Origin: Chloracidobacterium sp.
Lineage (GTDB): Bacteria > Acidobacteriota > Blastocatellia > Pyrinomonadales > Pyrinomonadaceae
Assembly: GCA_016716365.1 (NCBI GenBank)
Contig: JADJWM010000016.1
Coordinates: 124,001-188,000 of the forward strand
Direction of reading: 5' to 3'
DNA length: 64,000 nt
The position numbers and the translations under genes were made by a program. Under the pieces are notes generated by a model. The model did not search any database. It saw only the letters and a program-made list of their open reading frames with translations, and was not told the DNA's origin. Below, in pieces: positions 55,424 through 64,000 of this stretch (position 1 is its first letter; every line of letters starts with the position of its first letter).

Positions 55424-58052
55424 ATGAACACCTCCCAGATAACCGAAGCCCTAAGTAAGTTCTACGAAGAACACCGTATCGTCTTCTGGAACGATCCGCG
55501 CGGTGAATTTCTGGAGTCGTTGTCGGAAACTGTTCCCGAAGGGGTCGCCCTGATACGCCCGGATGAGGACGGTGCGCTCGCTGCGAAGATACGAATCGAG
55601 ATAGATGAACCGCGGACCAAATTCCTTGTTTATTCGCCGAGAAACGAACCCGTTCCGGAAAAGGATTGGCTACTTGATGTTCGGTTGTACTCAAAAACGT
55701 TCACGGCGGATGCGGCTTCGTTGATCTTGAGCGACCTCGGACTCGAATCACAGACCATGCGTGCTCATATAGCGAAGCGCATGCTTTTCTTTGCTAAGCA
55801 GGACCGCCGGGTAAAGTTGCTGCGATGGGTGTCGCCGCAAGATACTGCGGCAGATCTCGATCGGAAAATGCTCGGGATAGTCGTCGGAGCCGACCAGGCG
55901 GAAACTTTTACAATTCTTATCAAGCTGTTTTCTTCGTTGAGTCCGGCCGAATCAGAAGCAGCGATGCTTCCCGGGTTTCAATCCTCACATCTATCAACGC
56001 CGCCGGCCTGGAAAGAGACCGTCCGGCTTGGTCTGGAAGAATACTTCTGGGATCTGGTCGATACCACATTTGGATACCGATCTGACCAACCTGACATTGG
56101 TAAATTGCTCGTTCACATTTTCGTTTCGGAGTTTGCTACGCACGCGGGTGACAAGTTGCCATCAATGGCTGCGCCTCTTGCAGCCACGGAACGTTCCGCC
56201 CAACATAATGCCGCAGTATTTCTTGCCAATTGGCGAAACAATACCGTCTTTCTCAGCAGTTACGCCCGAATCGCACAGGCAATCGAAAAGGAGATTGAAG
56301 TAGTCTCTTGGATCGGCAGCATTCCGCCGGAACGTCTTCACGACAGTGAGACTTTTGAGGCGGTCGACCGTTTTATGATGCGCGAGCTGCGCGATCGCTT
56401 AATGGCTCCTCTCCCGGCCGACACCAGCGAGCTAGAAGCGTTGATAAATACTCGCCGCGACCGGTTCTGGAGCCGGCTAGGCGGAGCAGAAAGCACGTTC
56501 CGATTTGCGTACGATGCGATCGAAGCAGCTCTGCAGTTCTATATTTTGCGCGGGAAATACAGAGGGATTCACCTTCACAAACTCCGCAATCCTCTTCCGT
56601 GCGTATACAGATGATTTATACCGGTTAGATCAGCACTACCGGCGCTTCCAGGAATTCGCGCGACGGGGAAATCAAAATGGATTACGGCCCCTGGTTGAGA
56701 ATATTGAAAATGCTTATGGAGGCTGGTATCTGGATAAGCTCGCGATGGCATGGGGCAAAATTATTGAGCACGAGAATCTCCTCGAGAATTGGCGGATCGA
56801 CGGTGTTAAGAATCAATACGACTTTTACAGATCGTTTGTGAGAGACCTTTCTAAGTCCGCGAAGGTCTACATCGTGATCAGCGATGCGCTCAGGTACGAG
56901 TGTGCGGAAGAATTGACGCGAGAGCTCAATAGAGATGCACGGAAAAGCGGCAACGCGATGCATGAAGCCGAAATTACGTCGATGCTTGGCATTCTTCCCA
57001 GCTACACCGCACTGGGAATGGCTTCGCTTCTACCGCATGAAAGTCTCGATTACAGACTAACAAATTCAGGCGTTGACGTTGTGGCAGACGGGACTTCTAC
57101 GGCCGGCATCCCTAACCGCGATACGATACTCTGCAGATACAATGGCAAGGCCATAAAGTATGACCAACTAATGTCGATGTCACGGGATCAAGGTCGAGAT
57201 TTTGTACGGGACGCTTCCGTCGTGTACATCTACCACAATGTCATCGATGCAAGGGGAGACAGCGCGAGCACTGAGGAAGGAACCTTTGATGCTGTACGGC
57301 AGACGATCGAAGATCTCCAGAAAATCGTGAATCGGCTCTTCGATTGGAACGGCAGCAACGTTTTCATCACGGCCGATCACGGCTTCCTGTTTCAGCAGAA
57401 TGCCCCGGAGGATGTTGACCGCAGTTCGCTGGATATTGGCGCTATCGAAACAAAGGTTAAGAAGAAGCGCTACGTAATAAACCCGACGCTTCCGAACCAA
57501 GGAAATGCCTGGCACGGCAAGATCCGCAACACCGCCGGAATCGACGGCGAGATGGAGTTTCTAATACCGAAGGGTGCAAATCGGTTCCATTTTACAGGTG
57601 GGGCGAGGTTTGTTCACGGCGGAGCGATGCCGCAGGAAATTGTGATACCCGTGGTGTCCGTAAAGAAACTGCGAGGGCAGGCCGCCGCGAGTTCGAAGGT
57701 TAGACGTGTTGGAGTAACCTTGCTCGGAAATGTGACTCGCATCGTAAATAACGTCCAGCAGCTGCGACTTATTCAGACCGAGGCAGTTTCGGATCGAAAT
57801 ATTCCGCGAGTGCTTCAGATAAGCGTGGTTGACGCTCAAGGCGCATTAATTAGCAATGAGGTCACGGCTACGTTTGACAGTGCGTCCGATTCAATGGACG
57901 ATCGCGTCAAAACGGTTCAGCTTATCCTAAAGCCCGGCACGTACGACAGAACGAAAGAATATTTCATTGTCTTGCATGACAACGATGCGATAGTCAGAGA
58001 ATATCGTAAGATGCCAGTCACTATAGACATCGCGTTCTCGAGCGACTTTTAG
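55424..58052 (+). pseudogene. pglZ: BREX alkaline-phosphatase-like protein PglZ (BrxZ), one frameshift
   Basis: A locus of about 876 codons for the BREX-1 PglZ protein. N-terminal ALSKFYEEHRIVFWNDPRGEFLESL is the family start. The phosphatase core follows in the second frame: YIVISDALRYECAEEL (metal Asp), MLGILPSYTALGMASLLPH, YIYHNVIDARGD and ITADHGFLFQ (metal D/H). The frame changes once near 56,555 (FYILRGKY to EGFTFTNSAILFRAYTDDLYRLDQHYRRF). PglZ is a nuclease/phosphatase-like component needed for BREX defence and methylation. Conservation on both sides is high and no other stop occurs. Confidence 0.87.
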
Positions 58053-58062
58053 CCTTTAGACT

Positions 58063-60099
58063 ATGACAGAAACAGAAATCTCTAGCCTTGATACTCTCGT
58101 AAACCGCACCTTTGCAGGGCGAGTCGTTCGAAAGGATCTCACCAAGCTGGTAAGGAGGGTAAAATGTACCCGTATACGTACTCGAGTATCTCCTCGGCAT
58201 GTATTGCGCGTCGGATGACGAGGCCACAATCAATGAAGGCTTGAGCCGAGTCAAAGCGATCTTGGCGGAGAACTATGTACGTCCGGATGAATCGGAGAAA
58301 ATAAAATCCAAGATCCGCGAAGTCGGACAGTTCAAGGTAATTGACAAAGTCTCGGTAAAACTTAACGAAAAGAAAGACATTTACGAGGCTGCTTTAACGA
58401 ATTTGACGATTCGCGGTGTTCATATCCCACCGGGACTAGTTAAGAAATACGAAAAGCTTTTGGTGGGTGGCATATGGTGCATTGTCACACTGCTTACGAG
58501 TACGAGGTAGGTCAACGGGACTCGCCTTTCATTCTCAGGGAACTGAAGCCTATTCAGATGCCGAACATGGATCTGGAGGAGCTCTTTTCGGGCCGCCGGA
58601 ATTTCACTGCGAGCCAGTGGATCGATTTAATGGTTCGCTCTACCGGTCTCGAGCCCACCCAATTTGCTGAGCGTACAACATGGCATCTGCTAACGCGACT
58701 GATCCCTTTTGTCGAGACTAATTATAACCTCTGCGAACTTGGTCCACGGGGAACAGGAAAAAGCCATATCTACAAAGAAATCTCGCCCAACAGCATCTTG
58801 GTTTCGGGTGGGCAAACGACCGTCGCCAATTTGTTTTACAACATGACGCAGAGGCTCGTCGGACTTGTTGGGGTTTGGGATGTTGTCGCTTTCGACGAGG
58901 TCGCGGGAATCAACTTCAAGGATCGCGATGGGGTCCAGATCATGAAGGATTTCATGGCCTCCGGCAGTTTTACACGAGGGCGTGAACCGATATCCGCCGA
59001 TGCGTCGCTTGTTTTTGTTGGCAATATCAACCAATCCGTCGACACCCTTATCAAAACGTCCCACCTGTTTGCTCCATTTCCGGAAACGATGATCGACTCG
59101 GCATTTTTCGATCGGATGCACGCATATCTTCCGGGGTGGGAAATCCCAAAGATGCGCCCCGAGTTTCTGACCAATCAATACGGTTTTATCGTCGATTATT
59201 TAGCGGAGTTCCTCCGTGAGATGAGAAAGCGAAATTTCTCAGATGCAATAAACAGATATTTCAAGCTTGGTAACAACCTGAATCAAAGAGATACGATTGC
59301 TGTAAAACGAACTGTTTCTGGTCTGCTCAAATTGATCTACCCGCACGGGGAATTTGACGCGGCTGCGGTTCGTGAATGCTTGCAATACGCGCTAGAGTCC
59401 CGGCGTCGAGTTAAGGAACAGCTGAAAAAAATCGGCGGAATGGAATTCTACGACGTGCACTTCAGTTTCATCGAGAACGACACCTTGGAGGAGCGGTTCG
59501 TGAGTGTACCGGAGCAAGGTGGTGACAAGCTCATCCCCGAGGGTGGGACGTCGCCAGGTACTTTGCACACAGTCGCATCAGGAAGGGACGGAATGCTGGG
59601 CCTGTACCGTCTAGAGTTGCAGGTATCGGCCGGAAACGGAAAGCTGTCTATTTCCGGTGTCGGCTCGAGCTCGGGATCCAAGGAATCGGTCCGGGTGGCG
59701 TACGACTATTTCAAAGCGAATATCGGACAGATCACTTCCTCCGTTAATGTTTCTCACCATGACTATCACCTCCATATTGTCGAACTTAACAACACTGGTT
59801 CTACTGACAACCTCACTATTGCCACGCTTGTGTCCTTATGCTCAGGCTTAATGAAGAAGCCGGTTCTCGAACAGTCAGTCGTCCTTGGAGGAATGAGTCT
59901 CGGAGGAAGTATCATCCCGGTGTCGAATCTTGCAGAATCGCTTCAGGTCGCTTTCGACTCCGGTGCGAAACGAATTCTGCTTCCGATGAGCAGCGTAACC
60001 GACATCGCCAGCGTTCCGGGGGAACTCTTCACGAAATTCCAGACTAGTTTTTATTCGACGCCGGCTGATGCGGTTTTCAAGGCTCTTGGGGTGGATTAA
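58063..60099 (+). pseudogene. brxL: BREX Lon-like protein BrxL, two frame disturbances at the 5' part
   Basis: A locus of about 679 codons for BrxL, an AAA+ DNA translocase with a Lon-like end. It starts LDTLVNRTFAGRVVRKDLTKLV, loses frame near 58,160 (VPVYVLEYLLGMYCASDDEATINEGLSRVK continues in another frame) and again near 58,488 (LLVGGIWCIVTL to YEYEVGQRDSPFILRELKPIQMP). The remaining 540 codons are continuous: ATPase loop LGPRGTGKSHIYKE, Walker B VVAFDEVAGINF, sensor FVGNINQS and the Lon-type C-terminus with Ser in GGMSLGGSI and Lys in GAKRILLP. Only the N-terminal domain is damaged. It closes the BREX operon. Confidence 0.85.
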
Positions 60100-60218
60100 C
60101 GCGACAAGGAGCTGACAGACCCACGAGAATCGATTACAATAACGAGCGCCGCTGAACCGACAGCTGCCTCATACCGAGCCCAACAAGCACCATTTCGCAC
60201 AACTGATCCTTCCCCCTA

Positions 60219-62849
60219 ATGAATCGCACGCTGATAACCAGTCCACTGCCCGAAACTCCTGACGATATCCCGCCAGGAATGCTAGTGGTTACGCCTCACT
60301 TTGCCGCGGCTGAGACGCTTTGCACTCGGCGGCTGCGTTTATTCGACATAGCCAAAAACATACTGAAGCAAGCGTGCTTGGAGGTTCCTTCTGAATTTGA
60401 ATCCTTTACTTACTTGAAACGAGCGATCTCGTTCGTCGAGCCGGACGCGGATCCGACAGCGTTAGCTGCTCGCGTCAGAAAGATCCTCCAGACATTGCTT
60501 AGAACGGGGATAGACAAAGACGATCTGGAAGAACGTGGCTCAGAACAAGTGAAGCAGCTTGCGCGGATTGCCCGCAAGTATGAACGCCTGTTAGAAGAAC
60601 GATCCCTCGTCGACAGATCGGCATTACTTTGGCGAGCAGCTTTGCTTAACCCCGAGCCGCAATCACTGTGCGTTTACGGTTATTTTCGGGCTCGAAAAGA
60701 AGAGATCGTGTTTATTAACGCGATCGCTGGCGATAACAGTGTGTATTACCTGCCGTGCGGCGAGGATCCGATTTTCGAGATCAATAACAAGTCTGCCGAC
60801 TGGCTTTCGACGATCGGAGGATGGCAAATTGAAAGTGAGCTGCCGAACCGGGACGACCTCGGTGCGCTTGCGGCACGTCGCTTTGTAGAACCGTTCGACG
60901 AAGTTTTATTTACGGCCTTATCCTTTGACAACGTGGAATCCGAAGTTCGAAATGTGCTCGGCAGAGCAAAGAGCCTTTTGATCGGAGGCGGTGTTCCTGA
61001 AGAGATCGCTATCGTAGTTCGAGACAGCGAGGTATATGCTCCGATACTCTCTACGATCTCCGCAGAATATGGCGTGGCAGTTGAGTTAAGGGACAATGTG
61101 CCATTGAGCGACACACTGCTTGGATCATTCGTGGAATGCCTGCTCACCGCTAACGACACAGAATTCGAATTCGAAGCCACTGCATCGCTACTCATGCATC
61201 CTTTCGGGCCGGGCCTTACGGCCTATGAGTGGAAGACGGCACGAAAGAATCGAGTGACTGGCGTAGATGAATGGTCGACACTCTCGCCGGACCTTAACTG
61301 CCTTAACTGGCAATCCGAGGCCGCGCTATCGGAATGGGTCGAATGCCTATCCGATGCGCTTCGAAGATTGAATGTGCGAAAGAAAGCGGCCGCGATCACG
61401 CGCGAGATCGTTGCATATGACGCATTCATCGATGCGCTCGCGCTTTTGCGTCGCGAAGCTGCTGTGATTTCCAGATCCGTATTCTGTAGTACAATTCGCG
61501 AACTGCTGGCCGCTACCCAAGTTCCTTTTCAGCCATCTCGCGGCGGCATCCCCGTTCATAACCTCGACACAATTCAGGGAGCAAGATACAACCATCTGTT
61601 CATACTTGGAATGGCGGAAGGCATCTTGCCGGCTGCTGTCGTCGACAATCCCGTCACCGACTTTTATGAGCGCGCAAAGCTAGCGCCGTGTGGGATCGAA
61701 TTCGAAGAAGCAGCAGAGGTAGCAAGGTGGTCGGCTCTTTCCTTTTATTTCACATTAACCGCGGCCGAGAAAAGCATCACGTTTAGCGTTCCGACGACAA
61801 TCGGCGATACCTATAAAATTCCGAGCCCCTATTTCGCGCGCCTGGGCATCAAGCCTGCTGTGGGGACACCCGCAGAGGTATCATCTGCATCAGAGGAGCT
61901 TAGGCTTCACCTGCGGTCTGACTCGTTAGCTGATGAAATACTCAGCCGTGTACGCAAGCAACACGACGTCGAGTTTGTGCGCGAAAGCGTCGCGCTCGCC
62001 GACGAATACGACGGAGTTATCGGAATTGCGATCGATCCCTCACAGATGTCATGGAGCGCATCTCAATTCACTGTTCTAGGACAGTGCCCATACAGGTGGT
62101 TTGCGCAGAAAGTACTCGAGCTGAAGTCGGCTGACGAAGCCGTAACTTCGCTCACTCCGGCCGTCAAGGGTAGCTTATATCATAAAACGCTCGAACTCGC
62201 GGTTGAACGCGCATGTGAAACGTCTAACCTTCGACAAGCCATCTTGGAGGTTCTCGAAGAGTGCTTCACGCTGGCAGAATCAGATCCCGAAGTTGGACTT
62301 CCGAAACTGGATAGTTGGCCACTGCAGAGGCATGAGCATTTAACGGCTATTCGAAAGGCAGTTACGTCACCGAAGTTTATCGAAGAAGGTGCAGCTGTCG
62401 TGGCCTTCGAAGAGAAGTTCGAGGTTGTTTGGAACAACCTGTTGGTGAAGGGTCGCATTGACCGGGTCGACCGGGCAGCCTCAGGTCTCGTTGCAATTGA
62501 CTACAAAACAAGTTCGAGTGTCCCTTCGGGTGTTAAAAACGATAAAGGCAAGTCGAATGTCGACATACAGCTTGCCGTTTATTCGCAGGTTGCCCTGCCG
62601 CATCTGTACCCGGATGAGCGTGTAAAAAAAGGGCTCTACTATTCCCTTACAAAGGGAAAAGTTCTGAAGTCAATCGAGCTCGACGAAATGCCACCGCTGG
62701 GGGATCTCGTCACTAAATTACACCGTCTGCTGGAAGCGGGTCGTTTCGCAGTCGATCCCGATGTCGACGGAAACGCGTGCAAATATTGTGAATTCGATGC
62801 GATGTGTCGGAAGGGAACCCGCTTAGCAAGGAAAACAAAAGTTGAATGA
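60219..62849 (+). CDS. AddB-like PD-(D/E)xK nuclease (RecB-family nuclease, Fe-S type)
   Basis: An intact 876-residue protein. The first 500 residues resemble an inactivated helicase scaffold as in AddB (VVTPHFAAAETLC, IAIVVRDSEVYAPIL, VHNLDTIQGARYNHLFILGMAEGILP). The C-terminus is a RecB-type nuclease: GRIDRVDRAASGLVAIDYKTS holds the catalytic D, D and K, and QLAVYSQVALP follows. Four cysteines (LGQCPYRWF and CKYCEFDAMC) are placed as in Fe-S-staple AddB/Cas4 nucleases. It overlaps the helicase gene in an ATGA. Together they look like an AddAB-type helicase-nuclease for end resection or phage DNA degradation. It could be a host repair pair or an island-borne defence pair. Confidence 0.8.
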   Translation: MNRTLITSPLPETPDDIPPGMLVVTPHFAAAETLCTRRLRLFDIAKNILKQACLEVPSEFESFTYLKRAISFVEPDADPTALAARVRKILQTLLRTGIDKDDLEERGSEQVKQLARIARKYERLLEERSLVDRSALLWRAALLNPEPQSLCVYGYFRARKEEIVFINAIAGDNSVYYLPCGEDPIFEINNKSADWLSTIGGWQIESELPNRDDLGALAARRFVEPFDEVLFTALSFDNVESEVRNVLGRAKSLLIGGGVPEEIAIVVRDSEVYAPILSTISAEYGVAVELRDNVPLSDTLLGSFVECLLTANDTEFEFEATASLLMHPFGPGLTAYEWKTARKNRVTGVDEWSTLSPDLNCLNWQSEAALSEWVECLSDALRRLNVRKKAAAITREIVAYDAFIDALALLRREAAVISRSVFCSTIRELLAATQVPFQPSRGGIPVHNLDTIQGARYNHLFILGMAEGILPAAVVDNPVTDFYERAKLAPCGIEFEEAAEVARWSALSFYFTLTAAEKSITFSVPTTIGDTYKIPSPYFARLGIKPAVGTPAEVSSASEELRLHLRSDSLADEILSRVRKQHDVEFVRESVALADEYDGVIGIAIDPSQMSWSASQFTVLGQCPYRWFAQKVLELKSADEAVTSLTPAVKGSLYHKTLELAVERACETSNLRQAILEVLEECFTLAESDPEVGLPKLDSWPLQRHEHLTAIRKAVTSPKFIEEGAAVVAFEEKFEVVWNNLLVKGRIDRVDRAASGLVAIDYKTSSSVPSGVKNDKGKSNVDIQLAVYSQVALPHLYPDERVKKGLYYSLTKGKVLKSIELDEMPPLGDLVTKLHRLLEAGRFAVDPDVDGNACKYCEFDAMCRKGTRLARKTKVE

Positions 62850-64000
62850 ATCCCACGCCCCAACAAGCGGAAGCAGCTAATGCGCTCGGCAGCGTTGCCG
62901 TCACAGCCGGTGCTGGTACAGGCAAGACGAGGATGCTCGCCTGGCGCTATATGCATCATATTGAAGTGGACGGCCTATCGCCACTGCAGATAGTGGCGGT
63001 GACCTTTACCGATAAGGCCGCAGACGAGTTGAGGGCGCGAATAAGGAAGACAATCGCTGAAAGTGCGCTCAGCTCGGACATATTTGCACAAGTCGAAGCT
63101 TCACAGATCAGCACCATCCACGCCCTGGCGGCACGAGTATGCCGCGACTTCTACCATATCGCTTCTATCCCGCCCGATTTTGAGATTCTTGACAATGCGG
63201 AATCCCCTATGTGGGTCACAGCACAGTTTGAGAAGGCAATGGCGGCAATAGAACCGGCGATCATTTCGGAGCTTGGGTACACATGGTTAAGCCACGCATT
63301 AAGGCAATTATTTGCCGACCCGCTCGCGGCAGAAACCGCATTCAGCCGCGATACGTCAGCATGGCGGGTCGCAATAGAAGACGCGGTGACAAACGCGGTG
63401 TCTGACCTTAGGGCTACGGATGCTTGGGAACGCGCCCGGAGCTTACTTCCAACATGTTCGGGCGCGGCCGGAGACAAACTTGAGGAAGCGTCTGCAAGCT
63501 CTTGGGGCCATTGCAAACATTGAGGCCGACCGTGCAATATCCGAATCGGTCGCACAACTTGTCAGTCTAAAGGCAAGCGGTGGCGTCGCGGGAAATTGGG
63601 TGAATGAGGAAAGAGACCTTGTTAGGGCGTGCCTTGGTGATCTAAAGAAGGTCGCAAAGACCGAGAGAACGTTCTTAAACTCTCGTACGGTCCGCTTGAT
63701 CTTTCGCTCAGGCGGCAGACGGACCTCTTGCGGCGGGCATTTCGCGACGCAAGAGCATTCTTACAAGACGCGAAGCTAATAGAACGAAAGCTTGACTTCT
63801 CGGACCTCGAAATCTATGCCTTGAAAGCCCTTCGCGATCCTCGTGTGATCGCTCATTATTCTGAACGCTGGCGTGCGTTCTTGGTCGATGAGTTCCAAGA
63901 CACAAACCCAGTTCAGGCGGAGATCCTTCGCTTGCTTACCTCGGGCGCAAGACTCACCGTCGTTGGCGATGAAAAGCAATCTATTTACGGCTTCCGAGGC
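62846..64000 (+). pseudogene. AddA/UvrD-like helicase, cut by window end, two frameshifts
   Basis: Start of an SF1 (UvrD/AddA-type) helicase: TPQQAEAANALGSVAVTAGAGTGKTRMLAWRY (Q motif and Walker A), VAVTFTDKAADELRARI (motif Ia), ISTIHALAARVCRDF (Ib) and, at the right edge, FLVDEFQDTNPVQAEIL (Walker B, motif II) and VVGDEKQSIYGFRG (motif III). The frame changes between about 63,445 and 63,500 (ERARSLLPT to RKRLQALGAIANIEADRAISES) and near 63,660 (LKKVAK to DRENVLKLSYGPLDLSLRRQ). Partner of the AddB-like nuclease. The rest lies beyond the window. Confidence 0.78.

Noticed and set aside
60219..64000. Gabija-type defence pair
   Set aside because: The nuclease is a RecB/AddB-type PD-(D/E)xK protein with Fe-S cysteines, not an OLD/TOPRIM ATPase, so it does not match GajA.

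Overview
The window is bacterial. Several things suggest an Acidobacteriota genome, probably of the Blastocatellia/Pyrinomonadaceae kind: a very large Oar-type TonB-dependent receptor with an N-terminal carboxypeptidase-regulatory domain, clusters of class C serine hydrolases next to D-aminoacylase-like amidohydrolases, and a fragment of an M1-peptidase-like protein. This placement is inference, because no marker gene is present.

Layout. (1) 1-10.5 kb is a GC-rich, intact stretch of ordinary chromosome: three serine hydrolases (one cut by the window edge), two tandem D-aminoacylase-like amidohydrolases and a GNAT-type protein on the plus strand. A sialidase and a membrane protein follow as a translationally coupled pair on the minus strand. 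(2) 10.77-36.98 kb is bounded by two 3'-terminal fragments of a tRNA-Thr(UGU) gene in the same orientation, so it looks like an integrated island. Its left end is decayed (serine recombinase remnant, frameshifted TonB receptor, peptidase fragment). The rest is a stress or persistence gene set: Kef-type antiporter, a bacterial eRF1-like protein, Rnk, two universal stress proteins, several tiny membrane proteins, a histidine kinase with a LuxR-type response regulator, two sugar nucleotidyltransferases, a single-subunit glutamate synthase, an extra GrpE, a DUF488/PQ-loop fusion, a Rieske-ferredoxin reductase, RibA, a DoxX-like protein and a SufR-like Fe-S regulator. A 14-bp imperfect palindrome (GGGTATTAACACCC type) occurs in tandem pairs spaced 22-23 bp in front of many of these genes and probably defines one regulon, analogous to the mycobacterial DosR regulon. 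(3) 36.98 kb to the right edge is a second tRNA-Thr-associated island. It holds a tyrosine recombinase plus a second recombinase fragment, then a dense defence cluster: a DUF488 gene with its conserved partner, a bacterial ubiquitin-like operon (multiubiquitin-E2, JAB-E1, DUF6527), an XRE/ImmA-IrrE pair with a perfect 12-bp operator palindrome, a complete type 1 BREX set (brxA, brxB, brxC, pglX, pglZ, brxL) carrying an AIPR gene and an unknown gene between pglX and pglZ, and an AddB-like nuclease with an AddA/UvrD-like helicase that runs off the window.

How the parts fit. In the defence island the ubiquitin-like operon and the XRE/ImmA-BREX side diverge from one control region. Many defence genes there (brxC, pglX, pglZ, brxL, the Ubl-E2 gene, ImmA/IrrE, the DUF488 partner, the helicase) are interrupted by single-base frameshifts while their protein sequence on either side remains well conserved. 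The other regions show only one or two such events. Either this segment has consensus indel errors or the cluster was inactivated very recently. I annotate those genes as full-length loci of type pseudogene and state where the frame breaks. All family assignments come from reading the translations; no database search was run.
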